Part shown: one piece after another, positions 8,107 through 15,168 of the stretch
Layout: every line of letters starts with the position of its first letter
Position numbering within the stretch: position 1 is the stretch's first letter
DNA from: Paracoccaceae bacterium
Lineage (GTDB): Bacteria > Pseudomonadota > Alphaproteobacteria > Rhodobacterales > Rhodobacteraceae
Reading direction: 5' to 3'
DNA length: 15,796 bases
Assembly (NCBI GenBank): GCA_011523445.1
Contig: WTGT01000145.1
Span: forward strand, 1-15,796
The notes under the pieces: generated by a model
Databases searched by the model: none
What the model saw: only the letters and a program-made list of their open reading frames with translations
What the model was told of the DNA's origin: nothing
Position numbers and translations under genes: made by a program

Positions 8107-9117
8107 ATGGAAACTTTTAAGGAATTGATTTCACTCGCCTGTGAAGGGCCATTAAGCAGGACACAGGCTGAACGGGCCTTCTTCGAAATTATGGATGGAG
8201 AAGTATCACCCGTATTAATTGCCGGATTTCTCGTGGCCCTGAAGGTACGAGGCGAGACAATAGACGAGTTTGCAGCCGCTGCTTCGGTCATGCGCGACAA
8301 GTGCCTTGCGGTCAAGGCTCCTGATCGGGCCATGGATATTGTTGGTACCGGCGGTGACAGCAAGGGTACCCTGAATATATCAACAGCAACGGCCCTGGTG
8401 GTAGCTGGAGCGGGTGTAACCGTAGCCAAGCATGGCAATCGTAACCTGTCGTCCAAATCCGGTGCTGCAGATGCCCTTACCAATCTTGGTATCAATGTAA
8501 TGGTTGGTCCTGATACTGTAAACGAGGCTATCAACAAGGCAGGCATTGGGTTCATGATGGCACCAATGCATCATCCGGCCATGAAACATGTCATGCCGAT
8601 AAGGCAGGAATTGGGAACAAGAACGATTTTCAACATATTGGGACCATTGACCAACCCCGCCAAGGTCAGATATCAACTCACAGGTGCTTTTGCGAAGGAA
8701 CTAATCGTGCCCATGGCTGAGACGCTCAAGGAATTGGGAACAAAGTGTGCTTGGCTGGTTCATGGTGCTGATGGAACTGATGAGGTTTCAATTTCAGGCA
8801 TAACCCATATCGCTCAACTTGAAAATGGTGTTGTTACCGAAAAGATACTCCACCCCGAAGATGCAGGGCTTCCTGTCCACCCACTTGATGAGATAAAGGG
8901 GGGCACACCCGAAGTCAATGCAGAGGCCATAAAGCTGCTTTTGGGAGGTGAACACTCGCCCTACCGTGATGCCGTCTTATTGAATTCCGCCTGTGCCCTC
9001 GTGATCATTGGACGAGCTAACAACCTCAAGGAGGGTGTTGAAATTGCCAGGGAGAGTATCGATTCCGGCTCGGCTAGGGACAGGCTCGGGCAGCTGGTCT
9101 CAATTACCAACAGTTGA
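8107..9117 (+). CDS. trpD: Anthranilate phosphoribosyltransferase
   Basis: TrpD joins anthranilate to the ribose phosphate of PRPP, the second step of the pathway. The 336-residue product has the full family length. The PRPP-binding signature is GTGGDSKGTLNIST (80-93), followed by KHGNRNLSSKSGAADALTNLG (108-128), with anthranilate-site elements in MMAPMHHPAMKHV and the adjoining RQELGTRTIFNILGPLTNP. No Shine-Dalgarno sequence is visible in the 7-bp gap after trpG, so translation probably depends on coupling. The stop codon overlaps or closely precedes the start of trpC. Confidence 0.98.
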   Translation: METFKELISLACEGPLSRTQAERAFFEIMDGEVSPVLIAGFLVALKVRGETIDEFAAAASVMRDKCLAVKAPDRAMDIVGTGGDSKGTLNISTATALVVAGAGVTVAKHGNRNLSSKSGAADALTNLGINVMVGPDTVNEAINKAGIGFMMAPMHHPAMKHVMPIRQELGTRTIFNILGPLTNPAKVRYQLTGAFAKELIVPMAETLKELGTKCAWLVHGADGTDEVSISGITHIAQLENGVVTEKILHPEDAGLPVHPLDEIKGGTPEVNAEAIKLLLGGEHSPYRDAVLLNSACALVIIGRANNLKEGVEIARESIDSGSARDRLGQLVSITNS

Positions 9118-9122
9118 TTGTT

Positions 9123-9926
9123 GTGAATTCAATTCTAGAGAAAATCCGATCCTACAAGATTGAGGAAATAAAGAACCTCAAATCCAAGTATAGCCTAAGG
9201 GCTCTGGAGGATATAATTCGTGAACAGCCTCTTCCCAAGGGTTTTCAAAATTCACTGAAAGCTGCCAGCAGCCAGGGTTACGGCTTGATTGCCGAAGTGA
9301 AGAAAGCCAGTCCCTCCAAGGGAATAATCAGAGAAGATTTTACTCCTCTGGAGTTAGCCAAGGCCTATGAATCAGGTGGCGCCACCTGTATCTCCGTACT
9401 AACTGATTTTCCCAGTTTTCAGGGTAAGGGAAAGTATTTAAGCGAGATATCAAAAGCCGTTAATCTCCCTACCCTTCGCAAGGATTTCATGTTGGATCCC
9501 CATCAGATATATGAATCCCGATCACTGGGAGCAGATTGTATACTTTTGATCCTTGCTATGATTGATGACTATCAGGCCCGGGAACTTGAAGAAATTGCAC
9601 TGAAACTGGGCATGGATATCCTTGTGGAAGTTCATGACGAAGATGAGTTGGAACGAGCACTTGAGTTGAAACCCAGCCTAATCGGCATCAACAATAGAAA
9701 TCTGAATACTTTTCATGTAACTTTGGATACCTCACTAAAATTGATAAAGGAAATACCTGAAGGAATTCATGTGGTTTCGGAATCGGGTCTGTTTACCAAG
9801 GAAGATCTTGATCTGCTGGCTGAACAGGGAATAAGAAGTTTTCTGATAGGTGAAAGCCTTATGAGGAAGCAGGATATTGTATCTGCGACACGGTCCCTGC
9901 TCATGAATCCCCTTCCTGGAACTTGA
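9123..9926 (+). CDS. trpC: Indole-3-glycerol phosphate synthase
   Basis: TrpC closes the ring of carboxyphenylamino-deoxyribulose phosphate to give indole-3-glycerol phosphate. The 267-residue product is a stand-alone TIM barrel, not fused to TrpF. Catalytic residues are visible: Glu58 and Lys60 in AEVKKASPSKG (57-67), Lys120 in LRKDF, Glu169 in LVEVHDEDEL, and the phosphate-binding C-terminal loops GINNRNL and SESGLF. There is no ATG near the expected N-terminus. I chose GTG at 9123 because the product then starts NSILEKIRSYKIEEI, as family members do. A TTG at 9114 overlapping the trpD stop (TTGA) is the alternative and would add three residues. Neither has a recognisable ribosome binding site, so translation is probably coupled to trpD. 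Confidence 0.96.
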   Translation: MNSILEKIRSYKIEEIKNLKSKYSLRALEDIIREQPLPKGFQNSLKAASSQGYGLIAEVKKASPSKGIIREDFTPLELAKAYESGGATCISVLTDFPSFQGKGKYLSEISKAVNLPTLRKDFMLDPHQIYESRSLGADCILLILAMIDDYQARELEEIALKLGMDILVEVHDEDELERALELKPSLIGINNRNLNTFHVTLDTSLKLIKEIPEGIHVVSESGLFTKEDLDLLAEQGIRSFLIGESLMRKQDIVSATRSLLMNPLPGT

Positions 9927-9930
9927 GCCA

Positions 9931-10407
9931 ATGACCAAGTTAACCCATTTTGATGATCAAGGGAAGGCCCATATGGTCAATATCTCGAACAAGGAGGAAA
10001 CCAGGAGAATTGCCATTGCCAGAGGTGAAGTACTGGTTGATCAAAAAACCCTCAAACTGATTGAAACGGAAAGTATTGGCAAGGGAGATGTTCTTGGTGT
10101 TGCAAGATTGGCAGGTATTATGGGTGCCAAAAATACTTCCGGTACCATACCCTTGTGTCATCCCTTGCAGATATCCTCGATCGAGATTGATTTTCAAATC
10201 CAAAATGATAATCACGCCATTTTAATTGAGGCCAAGGTAACAACAGTCGGTAAGACAGGTGTTGAAATGGAGGCACTTGTAGGAGTATCGGTTGCAGCCC
10301 TGACAATCTATGACATGGTAAAATCCGTTGATAAGGGTGTTACCATAAACAATATTCATCTTGCCTACAAAGAGGGCGGGAAATCAGGAACGTATGTGGC
10401 TTCATGA
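9931..10407 (+). CDS. moaC: Cyclic pyranopterin monophosphate synthase
   Basis: MoaC converts the 3',8-cyclo-GTP product of MoaA into cyclic pyranopterin monophosphate, the first stable intermediate of molybdenum cofactor synthesis. The 158-residue product matches the usual length. Conserved active-site residues fall at familiar positions: Lys51, His77 in PLCHPL, Glu112 and Glu114 in GVEMEALVGVSVAAL, Asp128 and Lys131 in YDMVKSVDKG. The gene starts four bases after trpC and overlaps moeA, so it appears to belong to the trp transcription unit. MoaA, MoaB, MoaD and MoaE are not in the window. Confidence 0.98.
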   Translation: MTKLTHFDDQGKAHMVNISNKEETRRIAIARGEVLVDQKTLKLIETESIGKGDVLGVARLAGIMGAKNTSGTIPLCHPLQISSIEIDFQIQNDNHAILIEAKVTTVGKTGVEMEALVGVSVAALTIYDMVKSVDKGVTINNIHLAYKEGGKSGTYVAS

Positions 10408-11594
10408 TTTCTGTCAGTGAAGCAACTGAACGAATAAGGGGTCTGCTGGTTCAAACAGATTCCGAAGAAATTCCGATCAACCGAGCAAACAACAGAATCC
10501 TGGCCGAAGATTTCAATTCAGAAAGAAATCAACCACCATTCGATACTTCAGCTATGGATGGTTATGCCATACAATCTCAGGATGCCATACCCAAGAAGCT
10601 ACTCAAGATAATCGGAAGTATCCCGGCTGGTGCGGAAATTCCCGAAATTGCAATTGGTTCCGGCGAGGCTTATCGTATCTTTACGGGAGCTCCAATACCC
10701 TTCGGGGCAGATCGGGTAATCATACAGGAAGATGTGGAGGCAGGTGAAAATACCATAAGAATTAATGATACTTTTGAAAGCAATCCATTTATTCGTCCGC
10801 TTGGGGGTGATTTTCAAAAAGGATTTTGTATCAAGGCACCAAAACCACTCAAGCCCGGTTTGATATCATTGTTGGCGGCCATGAATGCTGATATATTAAA
10901 GGTCAGAAAAAAGCCTGTGGTTTCCATTATTCCCACTGGCGATGAATTGATGATGCCGGGTACTGTTGTACCTGACAACAAAATTGTTGCCTCCAATATA
11001 TTTGGGCTTCAGGGGATGCTTGAAAACAGTGGGGCAGAAGTGAGAATACTGCCCATCGCCAAGGACAATTTCCAAGCCATCTCAACATCACTGAATCTTG
11101 CCTTGGATTCTGACTTGGTTATAACTGTTGGTGGGGCCTCAGTTGGAGAATATGATCTGGTCAAGGAGGCAGCGTCCAGTTTGGGTTTTGAACTATCTTT
11201 CTACAAAATTGCCATGCGACCTGGAAAGCCGCTCTTTGCTGGTAAGAAGGGAACAACTGTCTTGATCGGGCTGCCTGGAAATCCGGTTTCTGCCTTGGTT
11301 TGCGGGTACATTTTCCTTATTCCTGCAATCAAGCACATGATGGGTTTGACCGATTTCACCAATCCCAGGAAAAAAGCACGATTGGCAACACCACTTGGTA
11401 AAAATGGAGACCGGGAACATTACATGAGATCCATCGTGGAACATACAAATGGAGAAGCAACAATTTCGGTTCATGAAAGACAGGATAGCTCATTGCTAAA
11501 AACCTTTTTCAATTCAAATGCCCTGTTGGTTAGACCAAGATCTGATCATCCCCGTCAGGCAGGCGAAATTGTCGAGTATATGGAACTTCATTGA
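10404..11594 (+). CDS. moeA: Molybdopterin molybdenumtransferase
   Basis: MoeA inserts molybdate into adenylated molybdopterin in the last step of basic molybdenum cofactor assembly. The 396-residue product shows the expected blocks: PFDTSAMDGYAI (45-56) in the N-terminal domains, PTGDEL (177-182) with Glu181, the MPT-binding TVGGASVGEYDLV (241-253) with Asp251, KIAMRPGKPL (268-277) and GLPGNPVSALV (289-299). The C-terminal beta domain follows. The start overlaps the moaC stop as ATGA (10404-10407), a classic translational coupling. The gene ends the run of tightly packed same-strand genes; a 91-bp gap follows before gltX. Confidence 0.97.
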   Translation: MISVSEATERIRGLLVQTDSEEIPINRANNRILAEDFNSERNQPPFDTSAMDGYAIQSQDAIPKKLLKIIGSIPAGAEIPEIAIGSGEAYRIFTGAPIPFGADRVIIQEDVEAGENTIRINDTFESNPFIRPLGGDFQKGFCIKAPKPLKPGLISLLAAMNADILKVRKKPVVSIIPTGDELMMPGTVVPDNKIVASNIFGLQGMLENSGAEVRILPIAKDNFQAISTSLNLALDSDLVITVGGASVGEYDLVKEAASSLGFELSFYKIAMRPGKPLFAGKKGTTVLIGLPGNPVSALVCGYIFLIPAIKHMMGLTDFTNPRKKARLATPLGKNGDREHYMRSIVEHTNGEATISVHERQDSSLLKTFFNSNALLVRPRSDHPRQAGEIVEYMELH

Positions 11595-11685
11595 CCTGCA
11601 GAGGGATTTCCCAAAACAAACTTCTTAAACTCGGTTTATTCAATCATATATTTTGGTACCTACAAATTAATCATCAGGTGCTATA
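11595..11685 (+). other. moeA-gltX intergenic gap
   Basis: This 91-bp AT-rich gap is the position where, from memory of Rhodobacterales genomes, lexA and comEC often lie. No fragment of either can be seen. No hairpin followed by a T-run and no confident promoter is present, although gltX may need its own promoter here. Confidence 0.4.
11676..11680 (+). promoter_or_regulatory. Ribosome binding site supporting the gltX GTG start
   Basis: AGGTG lies five bases before the GTG at 11686 and supports that codon as the gltX start; there is no ATG close by in frame. Confidence 0.5.
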
Positions 11686-13095
11686 GTGACCTTTTCAAGG
11701 ATTGTTACAAGATTTGCTCCCTCCCCTACTGGCAGGCTCCATATCGGGGGTGCCAGAACAGCATTGTTCAACTGGTTGTTTGCCAGAGCCAATAACGGGA
11801 AGTTTCTACTCCGTATCGAAGACACCGATAGGGAACGGTCTTCCGAGGATGCAACAGCGCAAATCCTAGCTAGCCTGAAGTGGTTAAACCTAGATTGGGA
11901 TGATGCTCCCATCAGCCAATTTTCCCGACAAGCAATACATAAGGAGAAAGCCTTGGAGTTGCTTCAATTGGGGGGAGCCTATAAATGTTTCGCCACTCCT
12001 GACGAAATTTCAGATATAAGAGCAGAACTCAAAGCCAGAGGAAGTACAACCTTATTCATCAGTCCTTGGCGAGAAGTTCCTGAAGAACAGCATCCAGATT
12101 TGCCTTATACAATCAGGCTTAAAACTCCAGAAACCGGAAAGTCAATCATCAAGGACAAGGTGTTTGGTGAAATTAGCATCGGCAATGATACGATTGATGA
12201 TTTGATCATCCTTCGATCAGACGGTTCACCAACTTACAATTTTGCCGTTGTCGTTGATGATCATGATATGGAAGTATCCCACATCATACGAGGTGATGAT
12301 CATATTGCGAATACCTTCAAGCAAAAATTGATTTATGAGGCTTTCGGTTGGGATTTACCAGTTTTCGCACATGTTCCGCTTATACTTAACGATCAAGGCA
12401 AAAAACTTTCCAAGCGGGAAGGTTCAACCGGTACGGAATTATATCAGGCAGAAGGATATCTTCCCGAGGCGGTATTCAATTTTCTTGCCCGGTTGGGGTG
12501 GAGTCATGGTACAGATGAGATTTTTACTGCAAGCGAGGCCATAAAGAGGTTTAAATTGGAGGATTTGCGCAAATCCCCTTCTCGGTTAGATAACGGAATC
12601 CTAAAACATCTTTCCGGTCAATATATTGCCAACCTCAAGCCTGAAGAGCTTTATCTGAATTTGCTTACCTTTATTGAATACAGCAAATCCGGGAATATTC
12701 CAAAGGCCAAGGAGGAACTAGTCAAAAAAGCCCTTCCATTGGTACAAACACGCTCCAAAACACTTCATGAAGTTTGGAATGGTCTTGAATTTGTAAGGTA
12801 TAAAAATGTAAATTATGATGAAAAAAGCCTTAAGATCCTTTCATCTACTCCAAAAGCGCAATTAAATGATTTTTTGTCGGGGTTGACTGACCTCAATTGG
12901 GAAAGAGCTGTCCTTGAGGAATATGCCTCTGCATTCGGGTCCAAATTAAATTTGGGTCTCGGAAAGGTTTTACAACCCGTACGAGCCGCTTTGGTAGGAA
13001 AAACGGTTTCACCGAGCGTGTTTGATGTAATGATTGTCCTGGGCAAGGCAGAAAGCCAAAACAGGCTTGCTTCAGCCACCAAAATGACCCTCTAA
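11686..13095 (+). CDS. gltX: Glutamate-tRNA ligase
   Basis: GltX charges tRNA-Glu, and in many Alphaproteobacteria it or a paralogue also mischarges tRNA-Gln. The 469-residue product has the class I signatures: APSPTGRLHIGGARTALFN (11-29), whose HIGG corresponds to the HIGH motif, LRIEDTDRERS (42-52), the alphaproteobacterial-style RGDDHIANT (202-210), and the KMSKS-like KLSKR (240-244). The C-terminal anticodon-binding helical domain is complete. The start is GTG at 11686, preceded by AGGTG (11676-11680), and the product then begins shortly before RFAPSPTG as expected. Whether it discriminates tRNA-Glu from tRNA-Gln cannot be judged without knowing whether glnS or gatCAB exists in the genome. 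Confidence 0.97.
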   Translation: MTFSRIVTRFAPSPTGRLHIGGARTALFNWLFARANNGKFLLRIEDTDRERSSEDATAQILASLKWLNLDWDDAPISQFSRQAIHKEKALELLQLGGAYKCFATPDEISDIRAELKARGSTTLFISPWREVPEEQHPDLPYTIRLKTPETGKSIIKDKVFGEISIGNDTIDDLIILRSDGSPTYNFAVVVDDHDMEVSHIIRGDDHIANTFKQKLIYEAFGWDLPVFAHVPLILNDQGKKLSKREGSTGTELYQAEGYLPEAVFNFLARLGWSHGTDEIFTASEAIKRFKLEDLRKSPSRLDNGILKHLSGQYIANLKPEELYLNLLTFIEYSKSGNIPKAKEELVKKALPLVQTRSKTLHEVWNGLEFVRYKNVNYDEKSLKILSSTPKAQLNDFLSGLTDLNWERAVLEEYASAFGSKLNLGLGKVLQPVRAALVGKTVSPSVFDVMIVLGKAESQNRLASATKMTL

Positions 13096-13266
13096 GAACA
13101 ACGAGTTTGATTTTACGGGTCAATAGTATTTTTTCATCCGAAGACATTTTATACTTTTGAGTATTCAATTACTTTATGCCGATTGATACTTTCAATAAAT
13201 GATTGGGGCAATATTCCAAGCGAGTGAATCATTCATTGATATTTGATAACCCAGCCTGTGATATGG

Positions 13267-13295
13267 TTGACAAGAATGATTACCATTAGTATGTA
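13267..13295 (+). promoter_or_regulatory. gltA: Candidate sigma-70 promoter of gltA
   Basis: A perfect -35 box (TTGACA, 13267-13272) is followed after 17 bases by a poorer -10 box (TATGTA, 13290-13295). If used, the transcript would carry a leader of about 150 bases that includes all three inverted repeats. The -10 box is weak, so the call rests mainly on the -35 box and position. Confidence 0.4.
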
Positions 13296-13337
13296 TTAAA
13301 GTAGTTGTAATACTCCTGAAAATCACAATAAGCACCT

Positions 13338-13352
13338 CCTTACGCAGTAAGG
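13338..13352. repeat. Inverted repeat CCTTAC-GCA-GTAAGG
   Basis: Six-base perfect arms flank a three-base loop in the gltA leader. No T-run follows, so a simple terminator is unlikely; a leader hairpin or a protein-binding dyad would fit. Confidence 0.5.
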
Positions 13353-13380
13353 TACTTCGGGTTTACATCACTTGCTTAGA

Positions 13381-13395
13381 TTTGGTTCAACCAAA
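13381..13395. repeat. Palindrome TTTGGTT-C-AACCAAA upstream of gltA
   Basis: Perfect seven-base arms are separated by a single C. A one-base centre is too tight for a stable RNA hairpin, so this looks more like a symmetric binding site for a dimeric regulator. I cannot match it to a known operator. Confidence 0.5.
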
Positions 13396-13420
13396 CAGGA
13401 CTTACTTTCAAATATTGATA

Positions 13421-13438
13421 TTCAGTTCTCCAACTGAA
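13421..13438. repeat. Hairpin TTCAGTT-CTCC-AACTGAA just upstream of the gltA ribosome binding site
   Basis: Perfect seven-base arms surround a four-base loop. The repeat ends 11 bases before the GAGG ribosome binding site of gltA, close enough for an RNA stem here to influence ribosome access. The loop CTCC is complementary to GGAG-type Shine-Dalgarno sequences, which may be chance. Confidence 0.5.
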
Positions 13439-13449
13439 CACGATTAAAT

Positions 13450-13453
13450 GAGG
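13450..13453 (+). promoter_or_regulatory. gltA: Ribosome binding site of gltA
   Basis: GAGG lies four bases before the ATG at 13458. It is stronger than the sites seen in most of the trp-moa block. Confidence 0.6.
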
Positions 13454-13457
13454 TCAT

Positions 13458-14759
13458 ATGACAAAAGCCAATAGATTTGTTTCAATGGATATTAATGGTA
13501 AAGAATACAAGTTTCCATTTAAATCTCCAACAGCCGGGCCGGATGTTATTGATATCAGGAATCTTTACAAAGAAGCCGATGTGTTTACCTATGATCCCGG
13601 ATTTACATCCACGGCTTCCTGTGAATCGGACATAACCTTTATTGATGGAGAAAAAGGGATTTTACAATACCGGGGGTACAGCATTGAGGATCTTGCCGAA
13701 CATTCCCATTTTCTAGAGGTATGTTTCCTTCTGCTCTATGATCATTTGCCAACTTATGACGAAATGGTCAGGTTTGAAGAACGTGTTACCATGCATACCA
13801 TGGTTCATGAGCAGTTGATTAATTTCTACAGGGGATTCCGTCGGGATGCCCATCCAATGGCGATTATAACTGGTGTGGTCGGAGCACTTTCGGCATTTTA
13901 TCATGACTCCATTGATATAAATGATCCCCAGCAAAGGGAAATCGCCTGCATCAGGATGATTGCCAAGTTGCCAACCATCGTTGCCATGGCCTATAAATAT
14001 TCCATTGGTCAGCCGTATATGTATCCAAGTAACGATCTTGATTATTCTTCAAATTTCCTGATGATGTGTTTCTCGGTACCACCCGAGAAATACGAAAACA
14101 ATGAGATCATCAGCACAGCTATGGATCGCATTTTCATGCTCCATGCCGATCATGAACAAAATGCTTCGACTTCAACCGTCAGGTTGGCGGGATCATCAGG
14201 TGCCAACCCGTTTGCCTGTATCGCTGCCGGAATTGCCTGCCTTTGGGGGCCTGCCCATGGGGGAGCCAATGAAGCCTGCCTGAAAATGCTTCATGAGATT
14301 GGTTCACCAGACAAAATTCCGGAATACCTGAAAAAAGCCAAGGACAAGAATGATCCCTTCAGGTTGATGGGTTTTGGTCACAGGGTTTATAAAAACTTCG
14401 ATCCAAGGGCTCATGTAATGAAAAAATCAGCTGATGCCGTACTTGATCTGGTCGATAGCAAGAACAAGCCCATTCTGAATGTTGCCAAGGAATTGGAAAG
14501 AATTGCCCTTGAGGACGATTATTTTAGAGAAAGAAAGCTATACCCGAATGTGGATTTCTATTCAGGTATAATTCTCGATGCCCTGGGTTTCCCAACTTCG
14601 ATGTTTACTCCGATTTTTGCCCTGTCTAGAACTGTTGGCTGGATTTCGCAATGGAAGGAGATGATTATTGATCCTACTCTTAAGATCGGAAGACCTAGGC
14701 AGAAGTACATGGGTAAGGTCAATCTGGAATATATCCCCGTTGAAAACCGCCCCAAGTAG
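13458..14759 (+). CDS. gltA: Citrate synthase
   Basis: GltA condenses acetyl-CoA with oxaloacetate to start the TCA cycle. The 433-residue product is a type II (hexameric, Gram-negative) citrate synthase with the usual N-terminal extension. The catalytic triad is visible as His267 in WGPAHGGANEA, His308 in GFGHRVYKNFDPRAH and Asp366 in NVDFYSG, matching E. coli His264, His305 and Asp362. The oxaloacetate-binding region LHADHEQNAST (228-238) with His229 is intact. It appears to be transcribed alone: a 362-bp leader region precedes it, and the gene beyond it is on the opposite strand and converges on it. The gltX-gltA order agrees with Rhodobacterales. Confidence 0.98.
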   Translation: MTKANRFVSMDINGKEYKFPFKSPTAGPDVIDIRNLYKEADVFTYDPGFTSTASCESDITFIDGEKGILQYRGYSIEDLAEHSHFLEVCFLLLYDHLPTYDEMVRFEERVTMHTMVHEQLINFYRGFRRDAHPMAIITGVVGALSAFYHDSIDINDPQQREIACIRMIAKLPTIVAMAYKYSIGQPYMYPSNDLDYSSNFLMMCFSVPPEKYENNEIISTAMDRIFMLHADHEQNASTSTVRLAGSSGANPFACIAAGIACLWGPAHGGANEACLKMLHEIGSPDKIPEYLKKAKDKNDPFRLMGFGHRVYKNFDPRAHVMKKSADAVLDLVDSKNKPILNVAKELERIALEDDYFRERKLYPNVDFYSGIILDALGFPTSMFTPIFALSRTVGWISQWKEMIIDPTLKIGRPRQKYMGKVNLEYIPVENRPK

Positions 14760-14880
14760 TATTAATGATAGGGATTTAACTACTGTAAGTTTGACACCAC
14801 CTATGGTAATTAAAATCGTACAATAAGGGTTATCGGATTCAAAACGATTGATAAAACCTGTATTGGTTTGTTGAAGAAAA

Positions 14881-15168
14881 TCAGGACGTATCCTTCCTAC
14901 TTGCCCTTGACCGACGTCGATTGGTTCTGGTTTTGTTGGTTTTCAGGCCTTCGCGTAGGATCCTAGTCATGGGGTGATCGGGATACTCCCTTTGGTACAT
15001 TGCCAACAGGTCGTTAATCAACCCAAAAACATCTTGCTCTATAGGAATTCCCAAGGCCCAGTCAAGGAAAATGCTTCTGTATTCTTCATCCTTCAGGGGC
15101 TCCATCCGATAAGCTTCGTAGATCAAACCCCTTGGGTCTGCTGAATGATAATTCAACTTTTTGCTCAT
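14881..15168 (-). CDS. Small hypothetical protein abutting glnE
   Basis: The 95-residue product has no function I can assign. Its N-terminal two thirds contain a recognisably conserved-looking stretch, DPRGLIYEAYRME (11-23), RSIFLDWALGIP (31-42) and PDHPMTRILREGL (63-75), which resembles small uncharacterised alphaproteobacterial proteins I recall but cannot verify. The last 20 residues are very basic (KTNKTRTNRRRSRASRK) and probably disordered, so nucleic-acid or other anionic contacts are possible. There is no signal peptide, membrane segment or cysteine. The ATG directly follows the glnE stop codon (TAAATG) with no gap, which makes translational coupling likely and links expression to the glutamine synthetase regulator. 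It converges on gltA across a 121-bp gap. Confidence 0.72.
   Translation of the reverse strand: MSKKLNYHSADPRGLIYEAYRMEPLKDEEYRSIFLDWALGIPIEQDVFGLINDLLAMYQREYPDHPMTRILREGLKTNKTRTNRRRSRASRKDTS

Larger units (their letters stand above)
13096..13457 (+). other. gltX-gltA intergenic region, probable gltA leader
   Basis: This 362-bp region contains no credible open frame or tRNA. It holds a candidate promoter (13267-13295), three short inverted repeats (13338-13352, 13381-13395, 13421-13438) and a good ribosome binding site (13450-13453), all oriented towards gltA. Its first 170 bases show only AT-rich sequence and a weak, widely spaced TGACCC/GGGTCA pair around the gltX stop. Confidence 0.5.

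Noticed and set aside
13085..13134. Possible terminator after gltX: TGACCC (13085-13090) and GGGTCA (13117-13122) followed by a six-base T-run (13129-13134)
   Set aside because: The loop would be 26 bases, the first arm lies inside the gltX coding end, and the T-run is six bases away from the stem. This is too weak to call.
14789..14815. TTGACA hexamer after gltA that looks like a -35 box
   Set aside because: No -10 box at a suitable distance and no + strand gene follows within the window.
14854..14869. Hairpin AAACC-TGTATT-GGTTT between the convergent gltA and hypothetical genes
   Set aside because: A five-base AT-rich stem without a T-run on either strand is too weak to call a terminator, although the convergent position would suit one.
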